A stretch of 64,000 nt of DNA. Source: Sulfuriferula nivalis (lineage in GTDB: Bacteria; Pseudomonadota; Gammaproteobacteria; Burkholderiales; Sulfuriferulaceae). Of this stretch, positions 39,401 to 51,199 are shown piece by piece. Below the pieces are notes generated by a model that worked only from the letters and a program-made list of their open reading frames with translations, did not search any database and had not been told where the DNA came from. The stretch covers positions 2,728,001 through 2,792,000 of the forward strand of contig NZ_AP021881.1 in NCBI RefSeq assembly GCF_009937995.1, written 5' to 3'. Each line of letters begins with the position of its first letter. Within the stretch, counting starts at the first letter, position 1. Both the position numbers and the translations under genes were made by a program.

Positions 39401-42136
39401 GCTACGATTGCATACATGTTGCGCAACATACGCAAGCACGAATTACCCACTGCGGCAGCAGATCTGATCAACCAGCTCAACCATGCCCAAGCTGAAATCG
39501 CAAAATCTGTGGATGCAGATACTACAATCACAGATGAAAGTGTCACAGCCCAAACTAATACAGACTATAGTGGGGCAGTAGAAGCAATTGAGCCAGTGGA
39601 AGCATTTGCACCAGCGGAAGCAATTGAACCAGTGGAAGCATTTGCACCAACGGAAGCAATTGAACCAGTGGAAGCATTTGCACCAGCGGAAGCATTTGAA
39701 CCAGCGGAAGTAATTGAGCCAGTGGAAGCATTTGCGCCAGTGGAAGCATTTGCACCAACGGAAGCAATTGAACCAGTGGAGGCATTTGAACCAGTGGAAG
39801 TAATTGAGCCAGTGGAGGCAGTAGAAGCACCCAAATTAGAATCACTGCGCTTACCAGTAGATGAAGCACAACGTACACACAATCTCACTGATGATATCGA
39901 CGAACAGTTACTTCCTATCTTCTTGGAAGAAGTTGCCGATTTGATGCCTGCTATAGAAAGATCTATACGTAGCTGGCAAGGTGCGCCCGAAGGTGAAGAG
40001 CAAGCCAATATGCAACGCCTGCTGCACACACTAAAAGGCAGCGCCCGCATGACAGGCGCGATGCATTTAGGTGAGTTGACGCATACGCTGGAAACGGATG
40101 TCATAGACGCCATAAATCACCAGAAACTGACACCTGAAACATTTGCTGAGTTTGAAGCCCAGATAGATCAACTCAACATTGCTGTTGATAAACTGCGCAA
40201 TCCTGCATTCGTAGCCGAACCTGGCACTTCCAATACGAACAACGTGACGGTAGATTTATCTCAAACTACAATCGCAATGCCAATGGCGGCAGAAGCCGAC
40301 GGCAGTGCGCATACATTGCGTGTTCGTGCTGACATCGTAGACAGGCTGGTTAATGAAGCGGGTGAAATCAACATTGCACGTTCACGTATGGAAAGTAGTG
40401 TTGCGGGTATCAAAACCCATATTACAGAACTAAACGAAAACGTCGGGCGTCTGCGGACACAGCTACGCGAATTAGAAATTCAGTCAGAAAGTCAGATGCA
40501 ATCGACACTGTCACACATGCAAAGTGAAGACAGTCAATTTGACCCACTAGAGTTTGACCGATTCACCCGCCTGCAAGAACTAACGCGCATGATTGCTGAA
40601 AGTGTAAACGACGTCGGCAGCGTACAGCAAAACTTGGCATTGGCGCTCAACGAAACTGATTCCGCCATTACCCAACAAGGTCGTCTTGCCAAAGACTTGC
40701 AACAAGCCTTGATGCACATTCGTATGGTGCCACTGTCCAGCATATCCGATCGACTCCATCGTACCGTGCGCCTGGCAGCAAAAGATCTGGGTAAAAAAGC
40801 CAGTTTGCAGCTGATAGGTGAACACGTGGAATTTGACCGCAGCGTGCTGGATAAAATGGTTGCGCCACTGGAACACTTGCTGCGTAACTCAGTCGCTCAT
40901 GGTATTGAATTACCTCAAGATCGTATTGCTGCTGACAAATCCGAATATGGCGAAATTGTTCTGTATGCCCGTCAGGAAGGTAACGAAGTTGTAATTGCGT
41001 TACGAGATGATGGTCGTGGACTGGATCTGCCAGCCATCCGAGCAAAAGCCATCGACAATAGTCTCATGCAAGCAGAAGATGACTTACCTGCAAATGAACT
41101 CATGCAAATGATATTCTCCAGCGGTTTCTCTACTGCAGAATCAGTCACGACACTGGCTGGTCGTGGTGTGGGTATGGACGTTGTAAAAAATGAAATTAGC
41201 CAGCTAGGCGGACGTATCGACATCGCCTCCGAAACAGGCAAAGGCGCGCAATTTACGGTTTACTTACCACTGACACTCGCCGTATCGCAAGCAGTGCTGG
41301 TCCATGCAGGCGACCGCATCTTCGCGATCTCCTCATCCATGGTCGAGCAAGTTCAGGAATACAAAACCGAACAAATTAATGAGCTACTGGAAAAAGGCGT
41401 CATTAGCTGGCAAAACCACCAGTATGACTTCTTCTACCTGTCCCACTTACTTGGTGATACTCAGGCACAGCCAATACAGCAACAATACAGCCCGGTGTTA
41501 TTACTAAAGAGCGGTAATCAGCGCGCCGCCGTACTCGTCGACAAGCTCATAGGTAATCGAGAATTAGTGATCAAAAATATCGGTCCACAACTTGCTCGTA
41601 TATTAGGGATTGCAGGTGCAACTGTATTAGGTAATGGCCAAATCGTATTGATCCTTAACCCAGTACAACTTGCCCAGCGCCAAGGACAAATAGTTCGTCA
41701 ACAAGTCAAACACACACCGATTACGCTAATTAATGAAGATCAGTCCGCGGCTAAAACGGTCATGATCGTTGATGACTCACTAACCGTACGTAAAATCACC
41801 AGCCGCATACTCATGCGTGAAGGTTACGAAGTCACCACAGCAAAAGATGGTCTGGATGCATTGCAACTACTACAGACAACAACACCAGACGTCATGCTGC
41901 TAGATATCGAAATGCCGCGTATGGATGGATTCGAGCTGACCAAGGTAATGCGTGCCGACAACAAAATGTCACAAATACCTATCATCATGATCACCTCGCG
42001 TACTGCTGATAAACACCGTGACCATGCGATGAGCCTGGGTGTTAACGCCTACATGGGTAAACCTTTCCAGGAAGACGAGCTATTAGCCAAGATAGCAGAA
42101 CTGGCACAGACGGCTTGCGCCATCAATGAAGTTTAA
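36467..42136 (+). CDS. chpA: ChpA/PilL hybrid chemosensory histidine kinase
   Basis: A 1,889-residue CheA-type kinase of the type IV pilus system. Hpt-like modules have candidate phospho-histidines at 51, 721 (FHTLKGSGRM), 932 (AHTLAGIAG) and 1187 (LHTLKGSARM), with FimL-like helical regions between. A tandem hexapeptide linker covers 1040-1117. The CheA core follows, with dimerisation helices, LRNSVAHGIELP (N box) and GRGVGMDVV (G box). A CheW domain and a C-terminal receiver (MLLDIEMPRMDG) end the protein. The layout is that of Pseudomonas ChpA with fewer recognisable Hpt modules. The partners PilG, PilH, PilI and PilJ are directly upstream. Confidence 0.94.
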   Translation: MSSTPEYDIGPLSWVKEEIDRSIDQINAIVDQFDIASDDTAKLRQANTFLHQITGAIEMIGLQGVTLVCQEAEKFVHALEQKSISITPESLALLKNTTTQIEQYLDDLLKGKPNHELQLFPNYQALRLAQGITTSSETDLFFPDMGGRAPRANTKSELSSTDISQLIKKSRASFQRGLLGFLRQHDADQGLLLMREAVKNIENNINVPASRTFWWGAGAFVDCLINHAIEPSFPVKQLCGRIDLQMRRHIEGSLKTAERLLRDLLYFVAQSSDVNEHVAAVKNTFNLSTLIPQNKQTMDEIDALRPLLKQILSHINNAKEAWLKLISGSADSLAQFQSIINDLNAPIAQLNNTPIIKLIDEIASIANDYHQLPHERHEAIGLEVATTLLLLQNNLAHYENIGGELVQQAEVQSQRLRAAAYAEIDLADIPDIPLLDEYSRQAQEKLLIAQVAQEIQVNIQQIEETLDTFFRDNFHDKQPLAELTRPITEIHGALSIMQLGDANTILEHTHQLIKQLADPALPVDEASFSTIADAISSISLYVDAQRYQRQDADAILQPIMKELGLVDDLNTEEIGERVEDDLDSLKSDLQLQLTEWQENPEQEDTKKKLVETLREISQDAELVGDYQLKQQSADALKQLENGENDAALGELSQQLNLSGATVVEEETHTPEPAADEIDAELLSIFLEEANEVLASLHAELATLSEQPHNTEALRTCRRNFHTLKGSGRMVGLMDLGETAWALEQLLNLWLQDDKNATPTLLHLLGNAHQLFSEWIEKLQSHSPFTLDYHGLANEADILRTHQESDENNLPDSEPAIDETTDTDNLEPVIVSVGEPEISAEAEAEAETSQPDIIKEITDTPDYNIHETGYVDETPVQEIDDRIAIGTNLISPMLLDIFLREADQHYLTLHAEFTHLQQNPHLPVSYEFMRAAHTLAGIAGLTGFTTLSELAHALELWLNRLQSLPASLPPHDQMTEHAIATIAYMLRNIRKHELPTAAADLINQLNHAQAEIAKSVDADTTITDESVTAQTNTDYSGAVEAIEPVEAFAPAEAIEPVEAFAPTEAIEPVEAFAPAEAFEPAEVIEPVEAFAPVEAFAPTEAIEPVEAFEPVEVIEPVEAVEAPKLESLRLPVDEAQRTHNLTDDIDEQLLPIFLEEVADLMPAIERSIRSWQGAPEGEEQANMQRLLHTLKGSARMTGAMHLGELTHTLETDVIDAINHQKLTPETFAEFEAQIDQLNIAVDKLRNPAFVAEPGTSNTNNVTVDLSQTTIAMPMAAEADGSAHTLRVRADIVDRLVNEAGEINIARSRMESSVAGIKTHITELNENVGRLRTQLRELEIQSESQMQSTLSHMQSEDSQFDPLEFDRFTRLQELTRMIAESVNDVGSVQQNLALALNETDSAITQQGRLAKDLQQALMHIRMVPLSSISDRLHRTVRLAAKDLGKKASLQLIGEHVEFDRSVLDKMVAPLEHLLRNSVAHGIELPQDRIAADKSEYGEIVLYARQEGNEVVIALRDDGRGLDLPAIRAKAIDNSLMQAEDDLPANELMQMIFSSGFSTAESVTTLAGRGVGMDVVKNEISQLGGRIDIASETGKGAQFTVYLPLTLAVSQAVLVHAGDRIFAISSSMVEQVQEYKTEQINELLEKGVISWQNHQYDFFYLSHLLGDTQAQPIQQQYSPVLLLKSGNQRAAVLVDKLIGNRELVIKNIGPQLARILGIAGATVLGNGQIVLILNPVQLAQRQGQIVRQQVKHTPITLINEDQSAAKTVMIVDDSLTVRKITSRILMREGYEVTTAKDGLDALQLLQTTTPDVMLLDIEMPRMDGFELTKVMRADNKMSQIPIIMITSRTADKHRDHAMSLGVNAYMGKPFQEDELLAKIAELAQTACAINEV
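39584..39817 (+). repeat. 13 tandem 18-base units inside chpA
   Basis: Thirteen in-frame copies of an 18-base unit encode A-[IF]-[EA]-P-[VAT]-E hexads (AIEPVE / AFAPAE type), largely alternating as a 36-base period. The region forms an acidic, Pro-rich linker between the third and fourth recognised Hpt modules. Such near-identical repeats are prone to slipped-strand copy-number change, and any multiple of 18 bases keeps the frame. Confidence 0.9.
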
Positions 42137-42235
42137 ATTCACCGCCTATTTAAAATAAGAAAACAAGCGCATAATACAAAGGAAAAAAGGAAGTCGACAG
42201 ACAAAAGACAACAATAATACAGGGGGGACAAAGCC

Positions 42236-43363
42236 ATGACTGATGCCACCATACTGATAGTAGATGATCAGCCGACTAATCTGGCTGTGCTGGCTCAGTT
42301 ATTGCAACCCACCTATCAGGTAAGGGCAGCAAATTCTGGCGTACGTGCCCTGCAGGTTGCCGCGAGTGTTCCCAAGCCCGATCTTATCCTGCTTGATGTC
42401 ATGATGCCTGATATGGATGGGCTCACGGTACTTACTCAGCTCAAGGCCAACCCAGTCACCCGCGATATTCCCGTCATTTTTGTCACCGCTATGAACTCAT
42501 CTGAAGATGAAGAATATGGCCTGGAACATGGCGCTGCCGACTACATCACCAAACCAATTACACCCGCTGTCGTACAAGCACGCGTCCGCACCCAGCTGGA
42601 AGCCAAACAGGCTCGAGACTGGTTGCATAACCAGAATGCGTTTCTTGAAGCCGAAGTAGCTCGACGCCTGGCAGAAAACGATAGCATACAGTTTGTCAGT
42701 ATTCGGGCATTAGCCCACTTGGCAGAGATACGTGATCCTGAAACGGGTAATCACCTGCGACGCACTCAGCAATATATCGAAGCACTAGCATTGCAATTAC
42801 GTAGCCATCCCCGCTTTGCCGCCACCTTAACTGACCGAGCTATACAATTACTGACTAAATCAGCACCACTCCATGACATTGGCAAAGTTGGCATTCCCGA
42901 CCATATATTGCTCAAGCCAGGTAAACTGACGCCAGATGAGTGGGAAATTATGAAAACCCACGCGAAAATGGGATCAGATGCAATCGAACGTGCCGAGTCA
43001 GACAATGAACAACCTGTTGATTTCCTCACCTTAGGCAAAGAAATAGCTCACTGGCATCATGAAAAATGGGACGGCAGTGGTTACCCTGATGGCTTATCTG
43101 GCGATGACATCCCGATTTCCGCCCGGCTGATGGCGCTCGCTGACGTCTTTGACGCGCTCATTTCACCTCGCGTCTATAAATTAGCCATGCCGGCCGAACA
43201 GGCACGCGACATTATCGTAACTGGACGTGATAAACACTTCGATCCAGACATAGTGGATGCCTTCCTCGTGATTTTTGATCAATTTGTCGCCATCGCCAGG
43301 CACTTTAGTGAGTCAGCGCAAACCCCATCATTGGACACAATCACAGCGGGGCTCAACATATGA
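42236..43363 (+). CDS. response regulator with HD-GYP cyclic-di-GMP phosphodiesterase domain
   Basis: A 375-residue cytosolic protein. The N-terminal receiver has Asp in [13 protein letters not shown], followed by a short coiled coil (about 125-155). The HD-GYP domain has [31 protein letters not shown] and LADVFDAL. All metal-binding and GYP residues are present, so it should hydrolyse cyclic-di-GMP when phosphorylated. It starts 99 bases after chpA and overlaps the next gene, a hybrid kinase, by ATGA, which makes that kinase its likely partner. The link to pilus control is by position only. Confidence 0.92.
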   Translation: MTDATILIVDDQPTNLAVLAQLLQPTYQVRAANSGVRALQVAASVPKPDLILLDVMMPDMDGLTVLTQLKANPVTRDIPVIFVTAMNSSEDEEYGLEHGAADYITKPITPAVVQARVRTQLEAKQARDWLHNQNAFLEAEVARRLAENDSIQFVSIRALAHLAEIRDPETGNHLRRTQQYIEALALQLRSHPRFAATLTDRAIQLLTKSAPLHDIGKVGIPDHILLKPGKLTPDEWEIMKTHAKMGSDAIERAESDNEQPVDFLTLGKEIAHWHHEKWDGSGYPDGLSGDDIPISARLMALADVFDALISPRVYKLAMPAEQARDIIVTGRDKHFDPDIVDAFLVIFDQFVAIARHFSESAQTPSLDTITAGLNI

Positions 43364-46300
43364 AAATCAGCAGAACTGCACACACCAGATCAGGATTTTC
43401 GCTAGTAACCGTGCCATTAAATGGATTAGCGCTCACCCTAACCTCGCTACCCGCACACGCAATCGAGCTGACAACCGAATTTAACAAAATCCTCATAGGT
43501 CTGCCAGCCACATTAATACTGGTGGGCATTATCATCTTTCTTGTACTAAGATCACGCGAACAAGCCCAAGCCCAAACAGAAAAATTACAGGCCAGTGAAT
43601 CACTATTCCGCTCTTACTTCGAGCTGGGTCAGATAGGCATGGCTATCACCTCATACGACAAAACATGGCTGAATGTAAACGACCGCCTGTGTGAAATGCT
43701 GGGGTATAGCAAAGAAGAGTTAGTCAAAATGACATGGACAGAACTGACCTATCCAGATGACCTGGAACCAGATCTGATACAACTCAGACGCGTTTTCTCC
43801 GGTGAAATCGACCGCTATGCCATCGACAAACGTTTCATCCACAAGAATGGCAGCATAGTCTACACCGCGCTAACCGTGGCTTGCCAGCGCAAACAAGACA
43901 GATCCGTTGACTACATTATCGCAACACTGCAAGACATCACCAAACGCAAACCATATGAAGCGGAGTTGACCAAATTACATCAGGCAATGGGACAAAGTCC
44001 TGAGAGCATAGTCATCACCGATCTGGATGCCAACATAGAATATGTTAACAATGCGTTTCTCAATACGACCGGCTATAGCATGGAAGAAGTCGTCGGGCAA
44101 AATCCACGCCTGCTGCACTCTGGCAAAACGCCGCAAGCCACCTATGATGCTATGTGGGCAGCACTGTCACAGGGTATACCGTGGAAAGGTGAGCTCATCA
44201 ATCGGCGTAAAAACGGCGAAGAATATGTGGAAATTGCCAGCATCTCACCCATAACCCAGGCTGATGGGCATATCACACATTATCTAGGCATTAAGGAAGA
44301 CATTACTGAAAAAAAACGTCTGGGTAGCGAGCTGGATCAATATCGAAACCACTTGGAAGATGTAGTCGCAGAACGCACACTGGCGCTTACTGAAGCAGAA
44401 ATAAAATACCGCACGGTGGCAGACTTTACCTATGAATGGGAAACCTGGCACGACAACGATCAAAACTTGTTGTATTGCTCACCCTCCTGTTTACGCACAA
44501 CGGGTTATCACGATCATGAATTCCTCGATCAGCCCCAGTTATATTACGATATTGTTCACCCTGATGACCTGCAAAAAGTACAACATCACTTCCATGCACA
44601 GGAATCAGGAAATGTAGCAACAGTGGTATTTCGCATTTACCATAAAAACGGCCAGCTACGCTGGATAGAACATGTCTGCCAACCCGTCAGAGATGCTGCA
44701 GGGCAACAAATTGGACGGCGTGCTTCCAACCGTGACATCAACGACAAAAAACTCACAGAAGATGCATTACAATACGCGCTAGAGCTCGCCGAATCAGCAG
44801 CGCAAGCCAAAGCCGCTTTTATCGCCAATATGAGTCACGAAATCCGCACTCCCATGAATGCTATTCTGGGCATGACTTATCTGTTACAGCGCAGTGGCGT
44901 GACGTCCTCGCAGCATGAGCAGCTAGACCGTATCCATGCTGCCAGTCGCCACCTGCTCGGACTAATCAACGACATATTAGACCTTTCCAAAATAGAAGCT
45001 GACAAGCTTGTGCTGGAACAATTGGACATAGATGTAGCCGCATTACCTGTTAATGTGGCATCCATGTTATCAGACCAGATCAAGGCCAAAGGCTTACGTT
45101 TCATTATTGACACCGCAACTGTTCCACACAACTTGCAAGGCGACCCCACGCGTATTACCCAGATGCTTATCAACCTGGTGGGCAATGCGATCAAGTTCAC
45201 AGAAACTGGCACCATCACATTACACACCCACATGCTGGAAGAAAACGATGATACTGCATTACTGAAATTCGAAGTGCAGGATACAGGCATCGGCATATTG
45301 CCCGAAGATATGCAGCGGCTATTTACCCCTTTTGAACAGGGCGATAGCTCTACGACTCGGCGTCACGGCGGCACGGGCTTGGGTCTGAGCATTACCAAGC
45401 TCCTGGCGCAAACTATGGGCGGTGAGGTCGGCGTCAGCAGCACACCAGGCGTTGGCAGCACCTTCTGGTTCACCGTGCAACTCAGTAAATCCGATACGGG
45501 TTCGGCAAACAGATCCGTGCATTTGCCAAGAAATGCGGAAGCCATACTCAGCCGGGACTACCGAGGCGTACGTCTGCTACTGGTTGAAGATGACCCAACC
45601 AACCAGGAGGTCGCACTGGGTTTACTCCGCAGTGTAGGCCTTAACCCAGAGCTGGCCAGGGATGGTGTCGAGGCTGTAGCCATGGTGATAAATGATGGCT
45701 ACGAGCTTATACTGATGGACATACAAATGCCCAACATGGACGGGATAGAAGCCACACAACGCATACGCGCGCTGCCAAACAAACAAGACATACCCATACT
45801 GGCAATGACTGCCAACGCCTTTGCGGAAGATCGAGATAGATGCATGGCTGCGGGGATGGATGATTTCATTGCAAAGCCAGTCGATCCTGATCTGCTGTAT
45901 GCCACTTTACTCAAATGGTTACCGACCAGAGCGGAACAAGAAAAACCCGCCATCGTTGCCGCTGACATACCTGCTACAGTGGCGCACATTGACCTGCCTG
46001 ATGAGCTGGAACACATGGTCGGGATGGATTTCCAGCGAGGACTGCGTGCAGTGCGTAATGATGTGAAGACCTATCTGCGACTATTGCACCAATTCACTGA
46101 CAGTCAGTTGCAACAAATATCGCAAATCGCGAGTGCTGACAGCAGTACTTCGATACGCTGGGCACACACGCTTAAAGGCGCAGCAGCAACTTTGGGAATA
46201 AATCATTTAAGTGAATTGGCCAGCGCCTTGGAAACCGCGCTACACCAGAATTCACCCGCAGTCATCACCAGCAAACTGCGAGAAGACTGCCATCATGACT

Positions 46301-46575
46301 TACAAACACTGGATAACGCATTAAGCCACATCGATGCTGAGCAGGCTGAACAGGCGACAACAATAAACGTACAGAACACCATGGATCAATTAGCTAGCAT
46401 GTTGGCTGCCGATGATACGGCAGCCAACATGCTGTTTGTAGCCGCTCAACCACAATTACGCACTGAATTGGGTGAGCAGGTAGATCAGCTGGGGAATCTA
46501 ATTACAAATTTTGAATATCCAGCTGCACTGACACTTTTGAACACTATACGTAAGGAATACCGTCAGCAGGATTAG
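43360..46575 (+). CDS. multi-PAS hybrid histidine kinase with receiver and Hpt
   Basis: A 1,071-residue sensor. One clear membrane segment (about 48-64, [14 protein letters not shown]) follows a possible signal-like N-terminus. Three PAS/PAC units come next (about 75-190, 205-320, 345-465), then HisKA ([12 protein letters not shown]), HATPase ([19 protein letters not shown]), a receiver ([13 protein letters not shown]), and an Hpt domain ([13 protein letters not shown], about residue 930). The final Hpt suggests a four-step phosphorelay to the HD-GYP regulator encoded just upstream with ATGA overlap. Signals are unknown. Its end overlaps uppP by 4 bases. Confidence 0.92.
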   Translation: MKISRTAHTRSGFSLVTVPLNGLALTLTSLPAHAIELTTEFNKILIGLPATLILVGIIIFLVLRSREQAQAQTEKLQASESLFRSYFELGQIGMAITSYDKTWLNVNDRLCEMLGYSKEELVKMTWTELTYPDDLEPDLIQLRRVFSGEIDRYAIDKRFIHKNGSIVYTALTVACQRKQDRSVDYIIATLQDITKRKPYEAELTKLHQAMGQSPESIVITDLDANIEYVNNAFLNTTGYSMEEVVGQNPRLLHSGKTPQATYDAMWAALSQGIPWKGELINRRKNGEEYVEIASISPITQADGHITHYLGIKEDITEKKRLGSELDQYRNHLEDVVAERTLALTEAEIKYRTVADFTYEWETWHDNDQNLLYCSPSCLRTTGYHDHEFLDQPQLYYDIVHPDDLQKVQHHFHAQESGNVATVVFRIYHKNGQLRWIEHVCQPVRDAAGQQIGRRASNRDINDKKLTEDALQYALELAESAAQAKAAFIANMSHEIRTPMNAILGMTYLLQRSGVTSSQHEQLDRIHAASRHLLGLINDILDLSKIEADKLVLEQLDIDVAALPVNVASMLSDQIKAKGLRFIIDTATVPHNLQGDPTRITQMLINLVGNAIKFTETGTITLHTHMLEENDDTALLKFEVQDTGIGILPEDMQRLFTPFEQGDSSTTRRHGGTGLGLSITKLLAQTMGGEVGVSSTPGVGSTFWFTVQLSKSDTGSANRSVHLPRNAEAILSRDYRGVRLLLVEDDPTNQEVALGLLRSVGLNPELARDGVEAVAMVINDGYELILMDIQMPNMDGIEATQRIRALPNKQDIPILAMTANAFAEDRDRCMAAGMDDFIAKPVDPDLLYATLLKWLPTRAEQEKPAIVAADIPATVAHIDLPDELEHMVGMDFQRGLRAVRNDVKTYLRLLHQFTDSQLQQISQIASADSSTSIRWAHTLKGAAATLGINHLSELASALETALHQNSPAVITSKLREDCHHDLQTLDNALSHIDAEQAEQATTINVQNTMDQLASMLAADDTAANMLFVAAQPQLRTELGEQVDQLGNLITNFEYPAALTLLNTIRKEYRQQD

Positions 46576-47399
46576 GTGGCCGACCAGTTCACCACGCCTG
46601 TATATGCGGTAGCAAGCACGACAATACCGAAAACGATGCGGTACCAGGCAAACACCACAAAATCATGCTGGCTGATGAATTTGAGCAATGCCCGTATCGC
46701 AATCAGCGCGCTCACGAATGCCGTCACAAAGCCAATGGCAAACAACATGATGTCGCCCTGTGAATTGAGCAGCAACTCCCTGTTTTTGTAAACTTCATAC
46801 GCCGTTGCTGCAAGCAGTGTCGGTATCGCCAGAAAGAATGAGAACTCCGTAGCTGTGCGGCGTGACATACCAAACAATAAACCACCGATGATAGTCGCAC
46901 CTGAGCGTGATGTACCAGGTATCAACGCCAGTGTTTGCGCCAAACCTACCTTCAACGCATCTTTCCAGCTCATCTCTTCTACACTGTCGACACGTATCAC
47001 ATGCTGACGTTTTTCCGCCCACAATATCAATATACCGCCAATAATGAATGCAGCCGCGACAGGCACAGGCTGGAACAAATATTCTTTGATCTTATGTGCG
47101 AACAACAAACCTAATATCGCCGCTGGTAGAAAGGCCACGAACAAATTAAACACAAATTTGTTTGAAGCTGGCTGCCCTAAGCCCTTAACCACCGTAGTAA
47201 TCTTGCTACGATATTCCCAACACACAGCAAGTATTGCACCCGCCTGAATAATAATTTCAAAGGCTTTGCCGCGCTCATCGTTAAAATTCAATAAATCACC
47301 TGCCAGTATCAGATGACCCGTGCTCGATATAGGTAGAAACTCGGTTAGCCCTTCTACCAGTCCCAATATCAAAGCTTTTAATGCTAATACTATATCCAT
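46572..47399 (-). CDS. uppP: undecaprenyl-diphosphatase UppP/BacA
   Basis: A 275-residue polytopic inner-membrane enzyme that removes a phosphate from undecaprenyl pyrophosphate, recycling the lipid carrier for peptidoglycan and polysaccharide synthesis. Both active-site motifs are present: [17 protein letters not shown] and [10 protein letters not shown]. The ATG at 47399 is chosen over an in-frame GTG at 47408. The gene stands alone, convergent with the hybrid kinase. Confidence 0.95.
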   Translation of the reverse strand: MDIVLALKALILGLVEGLTEFLPISSTGHLILAGDLLNFNDERGKAFEIIIQAGAILAVCWEYRSKITTVVKGLGQPASNKFVFNLFVAFLPAAILGLLFAHKIKEYLFQPVPVAAAFIIGGILILWAEKRQHVIRVDSVEEMSWKDALKVGLAQTLALIPGTSRSGATIIGGLLFGMSRRTATEFSFFLAIPTLLAATAYEVYKNRELLLNSQGDIMLFAIGFVTAFVSALIAIRALLKFISQHDFVVFAWYRIVFGIVVLATAYTGVVNWSAT

Positions 47400-47516
47400 A
47401 TTGCCCACTTTAATTAATTATGAAAAAACAGGGTAACAGTTCTGCATGACAGTTTGCTTAAAATAAAAAATGCGACCAGCGACTAAACACTGGCCGCACT
47501 TAATTTCAAGCAATAC

Positions 47517-49442
<1,926 letters not shown>

Positions 49443-49465
49443 TTAAAGCAATAAATAAGCGTAAG

Positions 49466-49562
49466 GAGCAGTTGAGTGCTTCCCTACGACGGCATGACCC
49501 GTATCAGGTTCGAAGGGTGTATCTCACTTCATTTTTCAATGAAGACCCCTAGCAGAGGTGTT
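49466..49562 (-). promoter_or_regulatory. TPP riboswitch (THI element)
   Basis: On the minus strand the leader contains the conserved THI-box parts in order: CTAGGGG near the 5' end, a variable P3 hairpin (TCATTGAAAAATGA type), TGAGA, ACCCTTCGAACCTGATACGG, and a closing TAGGGA-containing helix before the thiC start. It is placed correctly to control thiC, with about 35 bases left before the start codon, so control of ribosome access is likely. Boundaries are approximate. Confidence 0.92.
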
Positions 49563-49564
49563 AA

Positions 49565-49591
49565 ATTATAGGAAATATGAAATAATCGCAA
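49565..49591 (-). promoter_or_regulatory. candidate promoter of thiC
   Basis: On the minus strand TATAAT (49565-49570) is preceded, 15 bases away, by TTGCGA (49586-49591). Transcription would begin near 49558, at the 5' edge of the TPP riboswitch. The spacing is short, but the -10 box is perfect and the position fits. Confidence 0.55.
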
Positions 49592-49615
49592 GATATTAGT
49601 GAGATAGGTGTCAAA

Positions 49616-50269
49616 ATGAATATAGAACAAGTCCGTTTTAACATGATAGAGCAGCAAATTCGTCCTTGGGATGTGCTCAACCAAACCGTACTCGACCTGT
49701 TAGTTCAGGTGAAACGCGAAGATTTCGTCCCAGCACAATACAGCACCCTCGCTTTCGTCGATATGGAAATTCCATTAGGTCACGATGAAGTCATGATGTC
49801 GCCAAAACTGGAAGCGCGCATATTGCAAGAAGTCGCCGTGCAACCCACCGACACCGTGCTGGAAATCGGCACAGGTAGCGGCTACCTCACCGCCCTGCTT
49901 TCCCACCTGGCCAAACGTGTTTACAGTGTCGATATCATTTCTGATTTCAAAATGCAGGCACATGCCAAGCTCGCTGCGCATGGTATTAAGAATGTTAATC
50001 TGGAATCTGGCGATGCTGCCAAGGGCTGGTCTAAACACGGCAAATATGACGTCATCATCGTCACTGGCTCGCTGCCTGTATTGCCTGAATCCATGTTAAA
50101 AGACCTCAACATCGGCGGCCGTTTATTCGCTATCACTGGCGATGCACCTGCCATGTCAGCGCAGCTTATCACCTGCATGGGCGCAGACTCATATAACACC
50201 GTCACCCTGTTTGAAACCAACATCAAACCACTAAAAAACGCAGTACAACCTGAGCGTTTCGTATTTTAG
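49616..50269 (+). CDS. Pcm-like protein-L-isoaspartate O-methyltransferase family protein
   Basis: A 217-residue class I SAM methyltransferase of the isoaspartate type. The blocks are VPAQYSTLAFVDMEIPLGH, the SAM loop LEIGTGSGYLTALLS, and VDIISDF. The family repairs isoaspartyl residues, but this betaproteobacterial branch diverges from Pcm: the catalytic region reads GHDEVMMSPKL, where true Pcm has QTISQP. Real activity is uncertain. Its stop overlaps the GTG of the rhodanese gene, a pairing common in betaproteobacteria. Confidence 0.85.
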   Translation: MNIEQVRFNMIEQQIRPWDVLNQTVLDLLVQVKREDFVPAQYSTLAFVDMEIPLGHDEVMMSPKLEARILQEVAVQPTDTVLEIGTGSGYLTALLSHLAKRVYSVDIISDFKMQAHAKLAAHGIKNVNLESGDAAKGWSKHGKYDVIIVTGSLPVLPESMLKDLNIGGRLFAITGDAPAMSAQLITCMGADSYNTVTLFETNIKPLKNAVQPERFVF

Positions 50270-50592
50270 TGCAACAACTCAGCGCAGCGCAACTAAACGA
50301 GTGGCTGTCCAACCCCTCACGCACACAACCAATATTGCTTGATGTGCGTGAGCCTTGGGAATACCAAATCGCCCACCTGAGCAACGCCCAGCTCATGCCT
50401 ATGCACACCGTGCCCGAGCAGATGCAGACACTAGATAAGCAAGCCCCTGTCGTAGTCATCTGTCACCACGGCGTACGCAGCATGCATATCGCCAGACTAT
50501 TGGAACACCACCAATTTACTGACCTTTACAACCTCAGCGGTGGCATAAATGCCTGGGCACATAGCGTAGATCTGGATATGGCGGTTTACTAG
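50269..50592 (+). CDS. single-domain rhodanese-like protein
   Basis: A 107-residue sulfurtransferase-fold protein with the active-site loop CHHGVRS (Cys near 64) and the conserved LLDVREPWEYQIAH segment. It may move sulfane sulfur between thiols or act as a carrier. The start is GTG at 50269, one base inside the methyltransferase stop (TAGTG). It is followed by a 600-base gap. Confidence 0.9.
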   Translation: MQQLSAAQLNEWLSNPSRTQPILLDVREPWEYQIAHLSNAQLMPMHTVPEQMQTLDKQAPVVVICHHGVRSMHIARLLEHHQFTDLYNLSGGINAWAHSVDLDMAVY

Positions 50593-50720
50593 TTAGGCTG
50601 TATCCGACATTTTGCTGCCAATTGAGTTAACTGGTAGTTTTGCAAATTAGGTTACGCAGTCAGTATTTCAAACTATTTGATGATGTGGATGATAACAGGC
50701 CGAGCAGGACGAGAGTTCAG

Positions 50721-50780
50721 CCTTACATTTCACACAAATTCAACAACCAAAATATCGCTTGTAAGATCAGACCCTAGCGT
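50721..50780. repeat. dispersed intergenic repeat, copy A
   Basis: The segment beginning CCTTACATTTCACACAAAT is shared with copy C at 53725, with about 34 of the first 40 bases identical by eye. Its second part (ACAACCAAAATATC then CAGACCC) is shared with copy B at 53035. No coding potential is seen. Confidence 0.6.
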
Positions 50781-51107
50781 GTTCGTAGCACACATCAATA
50801 ACACATCCGCACTGACATCACCCTAGCAAAACGTTCAGCCTGCTCATTCCCTGTGTGTAGGATAAAATACGTGCATCGACTATAAGTCTAACGTGGCATC
50901 ATCTTTTACATCCACTCCATCGCCTTACATGGTTTGGTAAAAACCTGTGCAAAGAAATACTTGAACGTCTATTTGGGCAAGCCAGCTGCCCCCCAGGACT
51001 CCACGCCACTCCGTGCAATAGGCAACACACCTCCATGTTCATTACCCGCCCCACATCCCTAGCCACAACTACCATACACCCCCTCAAACGAATCAAATAA
51101 CCATTGA

Positions 51108-51137
51108 TTGACATCAAGATTACATGTAGGTTATATT
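51108..51137 (+). promoter_or_regulatory. sigma-70 type promoter for the TPR protein gene
   Basis: A perfect TTGACA (51108-51113) is followed after 18 bases by TATATT (51132-51137), or after 17 by TTATAT. Transcription would start near 51144, about 55 bases before the start codon at 51200. Confidence 0.65.
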
Positions 51138-51199
51138 CTGCCAACATTAACAGAGATTACCGCATATAACATTATTAGAAAAAGACAGGGAAAAGCAGA

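Larger units (their letters stand above)
50593..51199. other. 607-base non-coding gap in the accessory stretch
   Basis: No convincing gene is found on either strand. A weak minus-strand open frame of 82 codons (50899-51147) resembles nothing I recognise. The gap contains one copy of a dispersed repeat (50721-50780) and a promoter (51108-51137) for the next gene. Conserved gene order in related bacteria would place a tolC gene here, but no remnant of tolC is readable. Confidence 0.6.

Noticed and set aside
39584-39817. Regular repeats considered as a CRISPR array
   Set aside because: The units are contiguous 18-base coding repeats without spacers and lie inside a gene in frame.
39555-40113. 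Two long minus-strand open frames opposite chpA, rich in Pro/Leu or Ser/Ala/Gly
   Set aside because: They are produced by the in-frame 18-base repeat of chpA read backwards; low complexity, no ribosome site, and chpA is clearly coding.
40580-41045. Minus-strand open frames opposite the CheA core of chpA
   Set aside because: The plus strand encodes the conserved kinase N and G boxes here; the opposite frames have no support.
50899-51147. Minus-strand 82-codon frame in the gap after the rhodanese gene
   Set aside because: No recognisable motif, no clear ribosome site, and composition unlike coding sequence of the region; it also runs through the promoter of the TPR gene on the other strand.
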